Source: Lewinella sp. W8
GTDB lineage: Bacteria > Bacteroidota > Bacteroidia > Chitinophagales > Saprospiraceae
Assembly: GCF_004375085.3 (NCBI RefSeq)
Contig: NZ_SNAQ03000006.1
Location: forward strand, 62,001-126,000
DNA length: 64,000 nucleotides
Direction of reading: 5' to 3'
In this document: positions 16,967 through 25,243 of the stretch, one piece after another
Position numbering within the stretch: the first letter of the stretch is position 1
How the letters are laid out: the number at the start of each line of letters is the position of its first letter
Translations under genes and position numbers: made by a program
The notes under the pieces: model-generated
The model's input: the letters and a program-made list of their open reading frames with translations, nothing else
Told to the model about the DNA's origin: nothing
Databases searched by the model: none

Positions 16967-17671
16967 TTACACCCCTGCGGTAGTTATGGCCTCCTTTCTT
17001 TCCCATAAATAAAAATCGGCGACCGACGTTTCCGTCGGGTGGGCGGGATCGTAGGGATAGGGGTTCTTGATTGTTTTTACCAAGCGCCACTCCGGTCGGT
17101 TTTTGGTAATCCAGCCGGAAAATTTCCGGTTGCGGAAGTGCGGGGCGTTTTCCGCATTTTCGTCGGTATCGGAGGAATACACTAAGACATACCGATCGGC
17201 GGAGGCAAACAAGCGATTCATGTAGTCCTCGAACACGTCGTCTTCGGTGAGGTGAAAGATGACGTCGAGGGAGAGGGCCAGATCGGCGGGAATATCGGTC
17301 GCGTCGGTGAGCAGGCTAAAGGTCAGGTGATCATGGCCGGCAAACCGCCGCCGGCAGGCGGCGATGGCGGTGGGGCTGACGTCCAGTCCCCGGTAGTCCA
17401 CAACGGGTCGGTGGTCTTTACGGCTGAAGGCGAACTGAGCCAGTTGGTGCCCGTCGCCGCACCCCAGCTCCACTATGGAGGATGGATTGAATTCCTTTAC
17501 CAGCCGATCCACCACCCTGGCTTTGAAGGCCGCCAGGCGCCCACCGGACCCGCTCCCGGAGGTTCCCCCTACCCGGTAGTGGTCTTCCCAATATTGCTGG
17601 CTGCCCGGAAAGCCACCCGTGCGCCAACGGTTGATGCGCTTGCGCAGGCGGTACAGTAGTGTGGAAAGCAT
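16967..17671 (-). CDS. Class I SAM-dependent methyltransferase
   Basis: 234 aa. The AdoMet-binding motif I reads SIVELGCGDGHQLAQF, with YRGLDVSPTAIAACRRRF as motif II. DLALSLDVIFHLTEDDVFEDYM is the post-motif strand common in small-molecule methyltransferases. The N-terminus, LYRLRKRINRWRTGGFPGSQQYWEDHYRVGG, is basic. The gene is divergent from a family 2 glycosyltransferase with only 23 bp between the two starts, so a shared role in glycan decoration is plausible but unproven. Confidence 0.82.
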   Translation of the reverse strand: MLSTLLYRLRKRINRWRTGGFPGSQQYWEDHYRVGGTSGSGSGGRLAAFKARVVDRLVKEFNPSSIVELGCGDGHQLAQFAFSRKDHRPVVDYRGLDVSPTAIAACRRRFAGHDHLTFSLLTDATDIPADLALSLDVIFHLTEDDVFEDYMNRLFASADRYVLVYSSDTDENAENAPHFRNRKFSGWITKNRPEWRLVKTIKNPYPYDPAHPTETSVADFYLWERKEAITTAGV

Positions 17672-17676
17672 TTATT

Positions 17677-17695
17677 TACCTTTGAACCAAAGGTA
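17677..17695. promoter_or_regulatory. Palindromic divergent promoter, TACCTTTG-AAC-CAAAGGTA
   Basis: TACCTTTG (17677-17684) matches the Bacteroidota -7 element TAnnTTTG exactly on the plus strand. Its mirror CAAAGGTA (17688-17695) gives the same element on the minus strand. The plus-strand gene starts at 17695 and the minus-strand gene at 17671, so both transcripts would be nearly leaderless. No clear -33 TTTG is seen on either side. Confidence 0.5.
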
Positions 17696-18582
17696 TGCAA
17701 GTCCCCTACTTTTCCATCATCCTCCCAACCTTTAACCGCGCGCCGCTCCTGCCGCGGGCCATCGACAGTGTGCTGCGGCAGGACTTTCCCGACTGGGAGC
17801 TCCTCGTCATCGATGACGGCTCCACGGACGATACCCAACGGTTACTTAAGGAATATGCATCGGAAGGACGTCTCCGCGTAATCCAGCAGGAAAACCGGCA
17901 ACTCAACGGAGCGAGGAACCGCGGCATCACCGAAATGCGGGGCGAATACGGCTGCTTCCTGGACGACGACGACGAATTCCTCGACGGCCACCTGGCCAAA
18001 TTGCGGCGCGGCATCGACGATGATGGCCGGGCGCATGACCTATATCGGTCGGGGGAAATCCTGCAACGCGGAGCGCAACGGATCTTCGGCCATAACTACC
18101 AAAACGGTACCGACATACTCCCCCAGTACTGGAAACACAGCACGGGGCTCTTCGGGACGGCCATCCCGCGCCACATCCTGCGGGAAAATCCCTTCAATGA
18201 GCGTCACCTGCTCCTCGACGATTTCGTGTGGCTCAACCGGGTGTTAAGCAAACATTCCCTTTATCAGCTACCGGGACACAGCGTTCTCGTACACCAGCAC
18301 CCCCGGCAGCGGAGTAACACCTACCTGGATGAGTCGCTACTCCATAAAAACCTCGACCAGCTTCGCCGGGCCTACGGCCAGCCGGGGGTAGCCAACCGTG
18401 TGCCAAAAGCACATTACCAAAGTCAGGTCGTCCACCAATACCTGCACTTTTGCCGCAAGTTGATCCGGGAACGTAAGCTGTCGCTCGCCGGAAAGATGTG
18501 GTGGCAGGGTGTGAGGCGTGCGGGCAGGAACGACCTGAAGGACGTCGTGAAGACCGGAATCAAACTGCTGATCAGAGGATAA
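17695..18582 (+). CDS. Family 2 glycosyltransferase
   Basis: 295 aa. GT-A fold signatures: FSIILPTFNRAPLLPRAIDSVLRQDF at the N-terminus, LLVIDDGSTDDTQRLL for nucleotide-sugar binding, NGARNRGI, and the acidic cluster CFLDDDDEFLDGHL in the DxD position. LLLDDFVWLNRVL is in the acceptor region. It should transfer a sugar from an NDP-sugar to a cell-surface glycan. No transmembrane segments are evident. It is divergent from the methyltransferase gene through the palindromic promoter. Confidence 0.9.
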   Translation: MQVPYFSIILPTFNRAPLLPRAIDSVLRQDFPDWELLVIDDGSTDDTQRLLKEYASEGRLRVIQQENRQLNGARNRGITEMRGEYGCFLDDDDEFLDGHLAKLRRGIDDDGRAHDLYRSGEILQRGAQRIFGHNYQNGTDILPQYWKHSTGLFGTAIPRHILRENPFNERHLLLDDFVWLNRVLSKHSLYQLPGHSVLVHQHPRQRSNTYLDESLLHKNLDQLRRAYGQPGVANRVPKAHYQSQVVHQYLHFCRKLIRERKLSLAGKMWWQGVRRAGRNDLKDVVKTGIKLLIRG

Positions 18583-18589
18583 CTCCTGT

Positions 18590-20212
18590 TTACCGTTTCA
18601 CGAATTTGGCCCGGAAAAGTTGTCCCTCCGTTTCTCCAACCAGGAAGTACACCCCCGGGGGAAGCTCCGCCAGTCCGGACACGGTAATTACGGAACCGCC
18701 GGCGTCTTGCGAAAACCGGCGGATTACCCGTCCTTTCGCATCGACCACCCTCAGCGCAAGCCTGCCCGCCCCCATTCCTTCGGGAAGGTCCAGCCTTAAT
18801 TCGTCCCCGACCGGATTGGGATAGGCCCGCAGGTTCCCCACGAACTCGGTTTCCTCCGTGGAGGTCGGGCAGCTTTCGTAGACCCGTACATAATCGACCT
18901 CCAGTGCACTACGCACAAAGGAGTTGGTGACGTTGGGCAACATGGCCACGTTAAACAGTAAATATTGCGGGGCATCGAAGGGCCAGGTACTGGCATCCTT
19001 GATTGGTGGGTTGTAGGTATAGTGCACGATGCCATCCACGCTGAACTCAATTTTCTCTTCGGTCCAGATCATGGTGTAGACGTGAAAGTCCATGGAGGCG
19101 GTGGGGATGATGGTGCCGCCCACGTTTACGGTGCCCCCGAAACTGGAGGGGGTATGCATGGCACTGGAAACGTAATTCTGGTTGTCTCCCCAGTGCTCCA
19201 TGATGTCGATTTCCCCGCAGGCCGGCCAGGGCGTGGTGCCAAAGCCCTGGTTATCCCAGTATCCGCCATCTTCGTCGATGTTGCGGCCCAGCATCCAGAG
19301 CGCTGGCCAGGTCCCCACCCCGGTGGGGAGTTTCGCCCGGATGTCTACCCTTCCGTAGGTAAAGGCGAACTTGGAATTGAGGCGGGCCGAAGTGAAGTTT
19401 TTCGTTACGCCCTGGTCCGTGAACTGTTCCCGCTGGGCTACGATCTTCAGGGTACCATTGTCCACGTAGCTGTTTTCCTGCCGGTTGGTGTAATGCTGGA
19501 TTTCGCCGTTGAACCAACCGCCGGGCAGGGGTAATTGGGTCTGATGGAACCATTTGTCACCGTCGATTGCTCCCTCACCGCTGAATTCGTCCGCCCAGAC
19601 GAGGCAATCAAAGGAGGGGGTATCCGGAAGTGCGGCTTCGTAACTAAAGTCGTCAATGTAGGCCAGTACCCGGTCGTTGTTGTTCTCGCCGTTCAGTTGC
19701 AGGAGCATACGGTTAAAATCCGTGCGCGAGGTGGGCGGTGGCGAGTTAGGGTCGAGGTTGATGAAGTCGTCGGTCGCGAAGTTGAAGGTGACGGTCTGCC
19801 AGACGTCTACCTCCAGGGGCTTGATGATTTCGCTTTGGCTAGACCAGGGCGCGGGCAGATTACCATTCTGAAGTTTGAGGGAAATCTGATTGGGCTGATT
19901 GCCCGTCAGTCCGGAAGAGGGCACGAAAATCTTCAGGGAGAAAGAATGCACGCCGGAGAGGACGAAATTGGTTTGCGCATCAAAGCGGACATTGGCAAAA
20001 GCCCCCCCGGTATCGTGGTACTCCAGCACGGTAGCGGAAGGATTGGCGGTATCTACGAAGGGGTTGCTCCGGTTAGGGTTGAGCTGGCAGTCGTCGCCCA
20101 CCCATTCGGGGACGGTTCCGCCCCCCTCGAAATCATCAGTAATGGAGATAGTCTGGCCATGGAGGCTCAGGAGGCTACCGAAAAAGAAGAGAAGGATCAG
20201 ATAGTTTTTCAC
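18590..20212 (-). CDS. Secreted GH16 beta-glucanase with T9SS sorting domain
   Basis: 540 aa from GTG 20212 (VKNYLILLFFFGSLLSLHGQ), chosen because it opens a good signal peptide; a TTG at 20251 adds 13 residues. An N-terminal beta-sandwich carbohydrate-binding-like region is followed by a GH16 catalytic domain with the E-x-D-x-x-E motif (Glu334-Ile-Asp336-Ile-Met-Glu339), plus VWADEFSGEGAIDGDKW and PALWMLG. The last ~80 residues (LRAYPNPVGDEL ... GVYFLVGETEGQLFRAKFVKR) are a type A T9SS sorting signal. The product is expected at the cell surface or outside, cutting beta-1,3/1,4-glucans such as laminarin. Confidence 0.92.
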   Translation of the reverse strand: MKNYLILLFFFGSLLSLHGQTISITDDFEGGGTVPEWVGDDCQLNPNRSNPFVDTANPSATVLEYHDTGGAFANVRFDAQTNFVLSGVHSFSLKIFVPSSGLTGNQPNQISLKLQNGNLPAPWSSQSEIIKPLEVDVWQTVTFNFATDDFINLDPNSPPPTSRTDFNRMLLQLNGENNNDRVLAYIDDFSYEAALPDTPSFDCLVWADEFSGEGAIDGDKWFHQTQLPLPGGWFNGEIQHYTNRQENSYVDNGTLKIVAQREQFTDQGVTKNFTSARLNSKFAFTYGRVDIRAKLPTGVGTWPALWMLGRNIDEDGGYWDNQGFGTTPWPACGEIDIMEHWGDNQNYVSSAMHTPSSFGGTVNVGGTIIPTASMDFHVYTMIWTEEKIEFSVDGIVHYTYNPPIKDASTWPFDAPQYLLFNVAMLPNVTNSFVRSALEVDYVRVYESCPTSTEETEFVGNLRAYPNPVGDELRLDLPEGMGAGRLALRVVDAKGRVIRRFSQDAGGSVITVSGLAELPPGVYFLVGETEGQLFRAKFVKR

Positions 20213-20537
20213 GTGGAGAAGTTTACGGCACTCAAAATAAGCGATACACAAGGTAGGCTTTTCTCGGAGAGGCGATGACCGGCCAATTGTGAATATTCCT
20301 ATCTTAAATTCCTAATCCGAGCGGTCAACGCTATTCAGGGAAGGGCAGCCCCTAAATCCTTAAGCCTAAATCCTTAATCCTGATTCATGGCACCTGCGCC
20401 CCGTCGCCATAATGACTCTTTCCTACTTCAAATGCGGCCACGTGGAGGGATATTTGCCACACTTACCGTTATCCCGTGGAAATCTGAACAAAAGCATCCT
20501 CCATATCGTATATCCGTCAGGTATTAATCCAGAATCC
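20213..20537. other. Divergent intergenic region with CCTAAATCC repeats and GCACCTGCG
   Basis: CCTAAATCC occurs twice at 20351-20373, followed by TTAATCCTGATTC and GCACCTGCG at 20390-20398. The same elements in opposite orientation lie at 51824-51897. An in-frame ATG for lon at 20412 exists, but the intervening 42 residues do not look like Lon. Confidence 0.5.
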
Positions 20538-22964
20538 GTGGCAGAAGACAACACCTTTGAATTTGAGAGCGCCGAAGATATTTTGAACGACGGCGCGATG
20601 CAGTTGGTAGACCCTAGTCTCCCCCAACTGCTGACCGTTCTCCCCCTTAAACAACGCCCCATTTTTCCCGGTATGGCCCTGCCGATGGCCTTCTCGGGCC
20701 AGGACAAACTGGAGGCCCTGAAAATTGCCGTCGAACAGCACGATGGTTTTTTCGGTGCCGTGCTCGTGCAGGAGGACCATTCCGACGACTACCGCCAGAA
20801 CGATTACTACGAAGTCGGCACCATTTACCAGGTTATGAAGGTGGTGCAGATGGACCCCAACGCCGTCCAGGTCATCGGCCGGGCCGTGAAGCGGTTCCGC
20901 CGCGAACGGGTGGTGCAAACGGAACCCAGCCTGCGCTGGCGGGTGACCTACGACCACCAGCCGGTCGTCAAGCCCGACCAGGAGCTCAAGGCCTACATGC
21001 TGGCCATCAGCTCCGAAATCCGCAGCCTCCTCCAACTGAACCCCATGTTTCAGGAGCAGGTCAACATGGTCGTCAGTCAGCTCAACTACGACCAACCCGG
21101 TCAGACGATGGACGTCATCAGTAACCTCATCAGTGCCGAACGCGAAAAGATGCAGGAACTCCTGGAAACCTGGGACATCGCCGAACGCGCCAAGAAGCTA
21201 CTGGCCATCATCAAGGACGAGCTGGAGGTGGCCAAAATTCAGGCCCGCATTAACGAGTCTATTCAGGAGGGCGTCAACGAACAACAGAAAGAATACTTCC
21301 TGCGCGAACAGCTTAAGGCCATCCGCCGGGAACTGGGCGAAGAGAAAGAAGACGGGGAGTCCATCACCGAGCGCATCCTCCAGCAACTGGAGGGAAAAAC
21401 CGTGCCCGAGGAGGCCCGGGCCGCCTTCGACCGGGAGATGAACAAGCTCAAGACCCTCAACACCCAGTCGCCGGAATTCAACGTCACCCGGAACTATCTG
21501 GAGACCTTCGCCGACCTCCCCTGGGGCGTTTTCACCCCCGACGCCAACAACGTTTCCGAAGCCCGCGATATCCTCAACGAGGACCACTACGGGCTCGGCG
21601 ACGTCAAGGACAACATCCTCGAATTCCTGGCCACCATCCTCAAGCGGGATAGCGTGGCCGGCTCCATCATCTGCATGGTGGGCCCTCCGGGGGTGGGCAA
21701 AACGAGCATCGGCCAGAGTATCGCCCGGGCCCTCGGCCGGGAGTTCTACCGCTTCAGCGTGGGCGGGATGCGGGATGAGGCCGAAATCAAGGGCCACCGC
21801 CGTACCTACATCGGCGCGCTACCCGGCAAGTTGATCCAGGCCATGCAGCGGACCAAGACCAGCAACCCGGTCATCATGCTCGACGAGATCGACAAAATCG
21901 GCAAGGGTGTACAGGGAGACCCCGCCAGCGCCCTGCTGGAAGTACTGGACCCGGAGCAGAACGCCACCTTCGTAGACCACTATCTCGACGTGCCCTTCGA
22001 TCTCTCCAACGTACTTTTCGTCTGCACGGCCAACCAACTGGACACCATCCCTGGTCCGCTGCTGGACCGGATGGAAGTCATCCGACTGAGCGGCTACGTG
22101 CTGGAGGAAAAGGTCCAGATCGCCAAGCAGTATCTGGTGCCCAAGCAGCTGAAGGAACATGGTTTTGCTGCCGACGAGGTGACCTTCGAGGAGGAAGCCC
22201 TCGGCTTCCTGGCCGACCGTTACGCCCGCGAGGCCGGCGTCCGTAACCTGGAAAAGCAGATCCGGAAAATCATCCGCAAACTGGTCCTGAAGCAGGCCGA
22301 GACGGAGGAAGTACAATTCACCGTCACCAAAGACACCGTGAGTGAGATGCTGGGCAAGCCCCGCTTCACCACCGAAAAGCTTTACGATAAACCCCTACCC
22401 GGCGTGGTGCTGGGGCTGGCCTACACCAGCATGGGCGGCGCTACGCTTTACGTGGAGGCTCGGGGAATCCCTGCCGAACGCGCCGGCTTCCGACTGACCG
22501 GCCAGCTTGGCGACGTCATGAAGGAATCCGCCCAGATTGCACTCAGCTACGTGAAATCTCTGCTGAGCGAGGAGGGAGAAGACTTCTTTGACAAACACGA
22601 GGTGCACCTTCACGTACCGGCGGGAGCCACCCCCAAGGACGGTCCCAGTGCCGGCATCACGATGGCCCTGGCCCTGTACACCCTGGCCGTCGGAAAGGCA
22701 CCCATTGACAACCTGGCCATGACCGGAGAGTTGACCCTGACCGGACGGGTACTCCCCATCGGTGGCGTCAAGGAGAAAACCATCGGAGCCCGGCGGGTCG
22801 GCATTACCAACCTGATCTTCCCGGAGGAAAACCGCCGGGATTTCGAGGACCTGGAAGACTACATCAAGGAGGGCATCACGGCCCATTTTGCCAGCTACTT
22901 CGATGACGTGCTTAAGGTCGCATTGAAGGCTACGCGCAAGAAAAAATCCCGGGCCAAGAAGTAG
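20538..22964 (+). CDS. lon: ATP-dependent Lon protease
   Basis: 808 aa from GTG 20538 (VAEDNTFEFESAEDI). This gives a typical Lon length; ATG 20412 would give 850 aa. The N-terminal LON substrate domain is followed by the AAA+ module with Walker A GPPGVGKT (382-389) and Walker B IMLDEIDKIG. The C-terminal protease domain has the Ser-Lys dyad: Ser704 in PKDGPSAG and Lys745 in GGVKEK. It degrades misfolded and regulatory proteins in the cytoplasm. It is convergent with xseA, with only three bases between the two stop codons. Confidence 0.97.
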   Translation: MAEDNTFEFESAEDILNDGAMQLVDPSLPQLLTVLPLKQRPIFPGMALPMAFSGQDKLEALKIAVEQHDGFFGAVLVQEDHSDDYRQNDYYEVGTIYQVMKVVQMDPNAVQVIGRAVKRFRRERVVQTEPSLRWRVTYDHQPVVKPDQELKAYMLAISSEIRSLLQLNPMFQEQVNMVVSQLNYDQPGQTMDVISNLISAEREKMQELLETWDIAERAKKLLAIIKDELEVAKIQARINESIQEGVNEQQKEYFLREQLKAIRRELGEEKEDGESITERILQQLEGKTVPEEARAAFDREMNKLKTLNTQSPEFNVTRNYLETFADLPWGVFTPDANNVSEARDILNEDHYGLGDVKDNILEFLATILKRDSVAGSIICMVGPPGVGKTSIGQSIARALGREFYRFSVGGMRDEAEIKGHRRTYIGALPGKLIQAMQRTKTSNPVIMLDEIDKIGKGVQGDPASALLEVLDPEQNATFVDHYLDVPFDLSNVLFVCTANQLDTIPGPLLDRMEVIRLSGYVLEEKVQIAKQYLVPKQLKEHGFAADEVTFEEEALGFLADRYAREAGVRNLEKQIRKIIRKLVLKQAETEEVQFTVTKDTVSEMLGKPRFTTEKLYDKPLPGVVLGLAYTSMGGATLYVEARGIPAERAGFRLTGQLGDVMKESAQIALSYVKSLLSEEGEDFFDKHEVHLHVPAGATPKDGPSAGITMALALYTLAVGKAPIDNLAMTGELTLTGRVLPIGGVKEKTIGARRVGITNLIFPEENRRDFEDLEDYIKEGITAHFASYFDDVLKVALKATRKKKSRAKK

Positions 22965-22967
22965 CCG

Positions 22968-24197
22968 CTACTTGTTCAGTTCCACGTCTCCGTCCCGCAG
23001 CCGGGCCTGGAGGGGCCCGGGTCGAATCTCCCCGACGGAGGTGATCAATTTACCGTCCTGACTGAGGATGCTGAAGCCCCGGGCCAGCGTCGTTTCGGGG
23101 TTCAGCACGGCCAGGAGTTTGGCGTACTGATCCAGTTGTTGCTTCGCTTGCCGCAGGTTTTGGTCGGCCAGTCGTTTAAGCGCGGTGTTGGCCTGATCCA
23201 GGCGGACGGATTCACGTTCCAGGGCCGTCCGGGCCTGCACGTTTATCCGGACTTCCATCTCCTCTAGCGACTGCGTGTGTCCCAACAACTGCAGACCGGC
23301 GGCGCGGCCGATACCGCGCCCCAGTTGCAGCAGCCGGACTTCGGCCTGCATCATGCGTTGGATGAGGAAAACGGCGGTGGCCGTCGGGGTTTTCAGACTG
23401 GTGTTGGCGACCCGATCGGCGATCGATTCGTCCGTTTCGTGGCCAATGCCCACGATGACGGGCAACTGGCTGCCGGCGATTTCCCGGGCCAGGTCTTCAT
23501 CGTCAAAGGCCGCCAGATCCATCCGCCCGCCGCCGCCGCGGATGATGACGATGGCGTCAAAGGTTTCGCTTACCCGGTTGATTTGCCGGATGCGGCGGCT
23601 GACCTCCGGCCCCGTTTGCACTCCCTGCATGGCCGCCGAAAAGAGCCGGAGGGAGAACCGGTAGCCGTAGGCATTGTCCCGTAACTGCTCCTGAAAATCC
23701 GCCCAGCCCGCGGCCGTTTCGCTGGAAATAACGGCCAGCCGCTGGGGCGTCACGGAGAGCGGTTGTCGGGCGTTCAAGTCCAGCAGCCCCTCTTCCTGCA
23801 GTTTAACCAGAATGCGTTGCTTTTCCTGCTCCAGCTTGCCGAGGGTGTAGGTGGCGTCCAAATCTTCCACGATCAGTTTCAGGCCGTAGCGTTGGTGGAA
23901 GTCGGCCCGGACCCGCAGTCTCACCGACATGCCTTCCTGAAGCACTTCCCTAACTAATTTGGTGCCGTGATCCGCACGGATTTTATGCAGGGAGGTGGCC
24001 CAACAAACGGCTTCCAGCTGTGCAGAAATCTGGTCGCTCTCCTCCCCCTTTTCCACGAGGGTCAGCCAGCAGTGACCACGGGAGATACTGGCCTGAGCAA
24101 TCTCGGCCTGTACCCAAACCGCCTCCGGCAGGTTAAGGGCGAAGACGCGGCGGACGAAGGCCGCCAGTTCGACCAGCGTATACGTTTTAGGACTCAC
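22968..24197 (-). CDS. xseA: Exodeoxyribonuclease VII large subunit
   Basis: 409 aa from GTG 24197 (MSPKTYTLVELAAFVRRVF). The N-terminal OB-fold contains VWVQAEIAQASISRGHCWLTLVEK. The catalytic Exonuc_VII_L domain shows AVISSETAAGWADFQEQL, IIRGGGGRMDLAAFDDEDLAREIA and PVIVGIGHETDESIADRVANTSLKTPTATA, all hallmark motifs. A coiled-coil region (about 285-370) should bind XseB. With XseB it degrades single-stranded DNA to oligonucleotides. xseB is not beside it, unlike many genomes; a short separate copy may exist elsewhere. Confidence 0.95.
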   Translation of the reverse strand: MSPKTYTLVELAAFVRRVFALNLPEAVWVQAEIAQASISRGHCWLTLVEKGEESDQISAQLEAVCWATSLHKIRADHGTKLVREVLQEGMSVRLRVRADFHQRYGLKLIVEDLDATYTLGKLEQEKQRILVKLQEEGLLDLNARQPLSVTPQRLAVISSETAAGWADFQEQLRDNAYGYRFSLRLFSAAMQGVQTGPEVSRRIRQINRVSETFDAIVIIRGGGGRMDLAAFDDEDLAREIAGSQLPVIVGIGHETDESIADRVANTSLKTPTATAVFLIQRMMQAEVRLLQLGRGIGRAAGLQLLGHTQSLEEMEVRINVQARTALERESVRLDQANTALKRLADQNLRQAKQQLDQYAKLLAVLNPETTLARGFSILSQDGKLITSVGEIRPGPLQARLRDGDVELNK

Positions 24198-24612
24198 GGG
24201 GCCAAAGATACCCTTTGGGATGACGTAGGGGCAAAAAAAGAGAGAGTTCAGCCTAAGGCTGAACCCTCCTAGAAAAACACCTAAAACCCATATTCATATC
24301 ATGAAAAACCTGTCTCTTGTTTCCCGGGCCGGAGGAGTGAACTCCTTCGCTCTCCGAGTTACACCCTTCTGACGCCAGAAACGCCAATAGGTAACATCAG
24401 GACCATAGTTATAAATTTGTTAAGAGCCTTAACCCGCTGGAAAACAGGGATTAAGCAGTCAAAAATTTTGATTTTTTGCTATTTCTACCCCGCATTTTTT
24501 GCTGTATCACCCCGCAAACCCGCATAAATTTTTTTTGAATAATTTCATTTTCTTGCTGGATTGTGACCGCTTTTCAGTCAGTTACGGGCCGGTTACCGTA
24601 CATTTTCCGCTC
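24198..24612. other. 415-bp intergenic region with hairpin and tiny ORF
   Basis: It contains a perfect hairpin GTTCAGCC-TAA-GGCTGAAC (24246-24264), a 23-codon ORF (24301-24372) and an AT-rich stretch (about 24460-24560) just upstream of the flavoprotein gene at 24613. No RNA gene was recognised. Confidence 0.5.
24301..24372 (+). CDS. Possible 23-aa small ORF
   Basis: ATG at 24301 followed by MKNLSLVSRAGGVNSFALRV and three more residues, then TGA. It lies 36 nt after a strong 8-bp hairpin. No family is recognised and there is no downstream biosynthetic gene that would make it a classical leader peptide. It may be chance. Confidence 0.2.
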   Translation: MKNLSLVSRAGGVNSFALRVTPF

Positions 24613-25212
24613 ATGAATACCACTTTTCGCACACCAGAGGAGTTGTGGCGGGCCTGCTGGAAGCTGCTCAACCGCGCCCGGGCGGACAAAAAGCATCCCT
24701 ACGCCACGCCGGTGGTCAGTTCCGTTGACGCCGAAGGCCTCCCCAGTTCCCGGGTACTGGTGCTGAGAACGTGTGAGGAGTCGGCGGGGTGGCTGGAAGG
24801 CTACACCGACCGGCGTTCGGCGAAGGCCGGACACCTGCACCATCCCGAAGCCCAGTTTAGCTGGTTGTTCTGGGACCCAAAAAAGCAATTACAGTTACGC
24901 GCCCGGGGCCGAACGGAATTTCTACCCGCGGAGATCAGCTCGGCAACATTTGATCAGCTACCGAAGCATTCCCGCAAAGCCTACGCTACGCCCGAAGCGC
25001 CGGGAACTCCCCTTGCGGAAGCCGGCGACGGTCTTCCCGATGATTGGGATAGCCGGGACCTGTCCGCTACCGATTACGCCCGGGATAATTTTGGCATTTT
25101 CCGGACCACCATTGAGACGGCGGACATCCTGTACCTGAACCGGGACGGGCACCGGCGCGTATCGGCGCAACGAGCGCCGGAGGGTTGGGACTTCCGGTGG
25201 GTCGTTCCCTAG
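24613..25212 (+). CDS. Pyridoxamine 5'-phosphate oxidase-like FMN protein
   Basis: 199 aa from ATG 24613 (MNTTFRTPEELWRACWKLL). The split-barrel FMN-binding fold is indicated by KKHPYATPVVSSVDAEGLPSSRVLVLR, YTDRRSAKAGHLHHPEAQFSWLFWDPKKQLQLRARG and the C-terminal ILYLNRDGHRRVSAQRAPEGWDFRWVVP, which resembles the PdxH C-terminus. LPKHSRKAYATPEAPGTPL is characteristic of the Alr4036-like branch. True PdxH proteins are slightly longer and end in RLAP, so this is a PNPOx-family oxidoreductase of uncertain substrate rather than certain PdxH. Confidence 0.85.
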   Translation: MNTTFRTPEELWRACWKLLNRARADKKHPYATPVVSSVDAEGLPSSRVLVLRTCEESAGWLEGYTDRRSAKAGHLHHPEAQFSWLFWDPKKQLQLRARGRTEFLPAEISSATFDQLPKHSRKAYATPEAPGTPLAEAGDGLPDDWDSRDLSATDYARDNFGIFRTTIETADILYLNRDGHRRVSAQRAPEGWDFRWVVP

Positions 25213-25243
25213 CACTCCGCAGACGATCCTGGTTGGGAGATCA

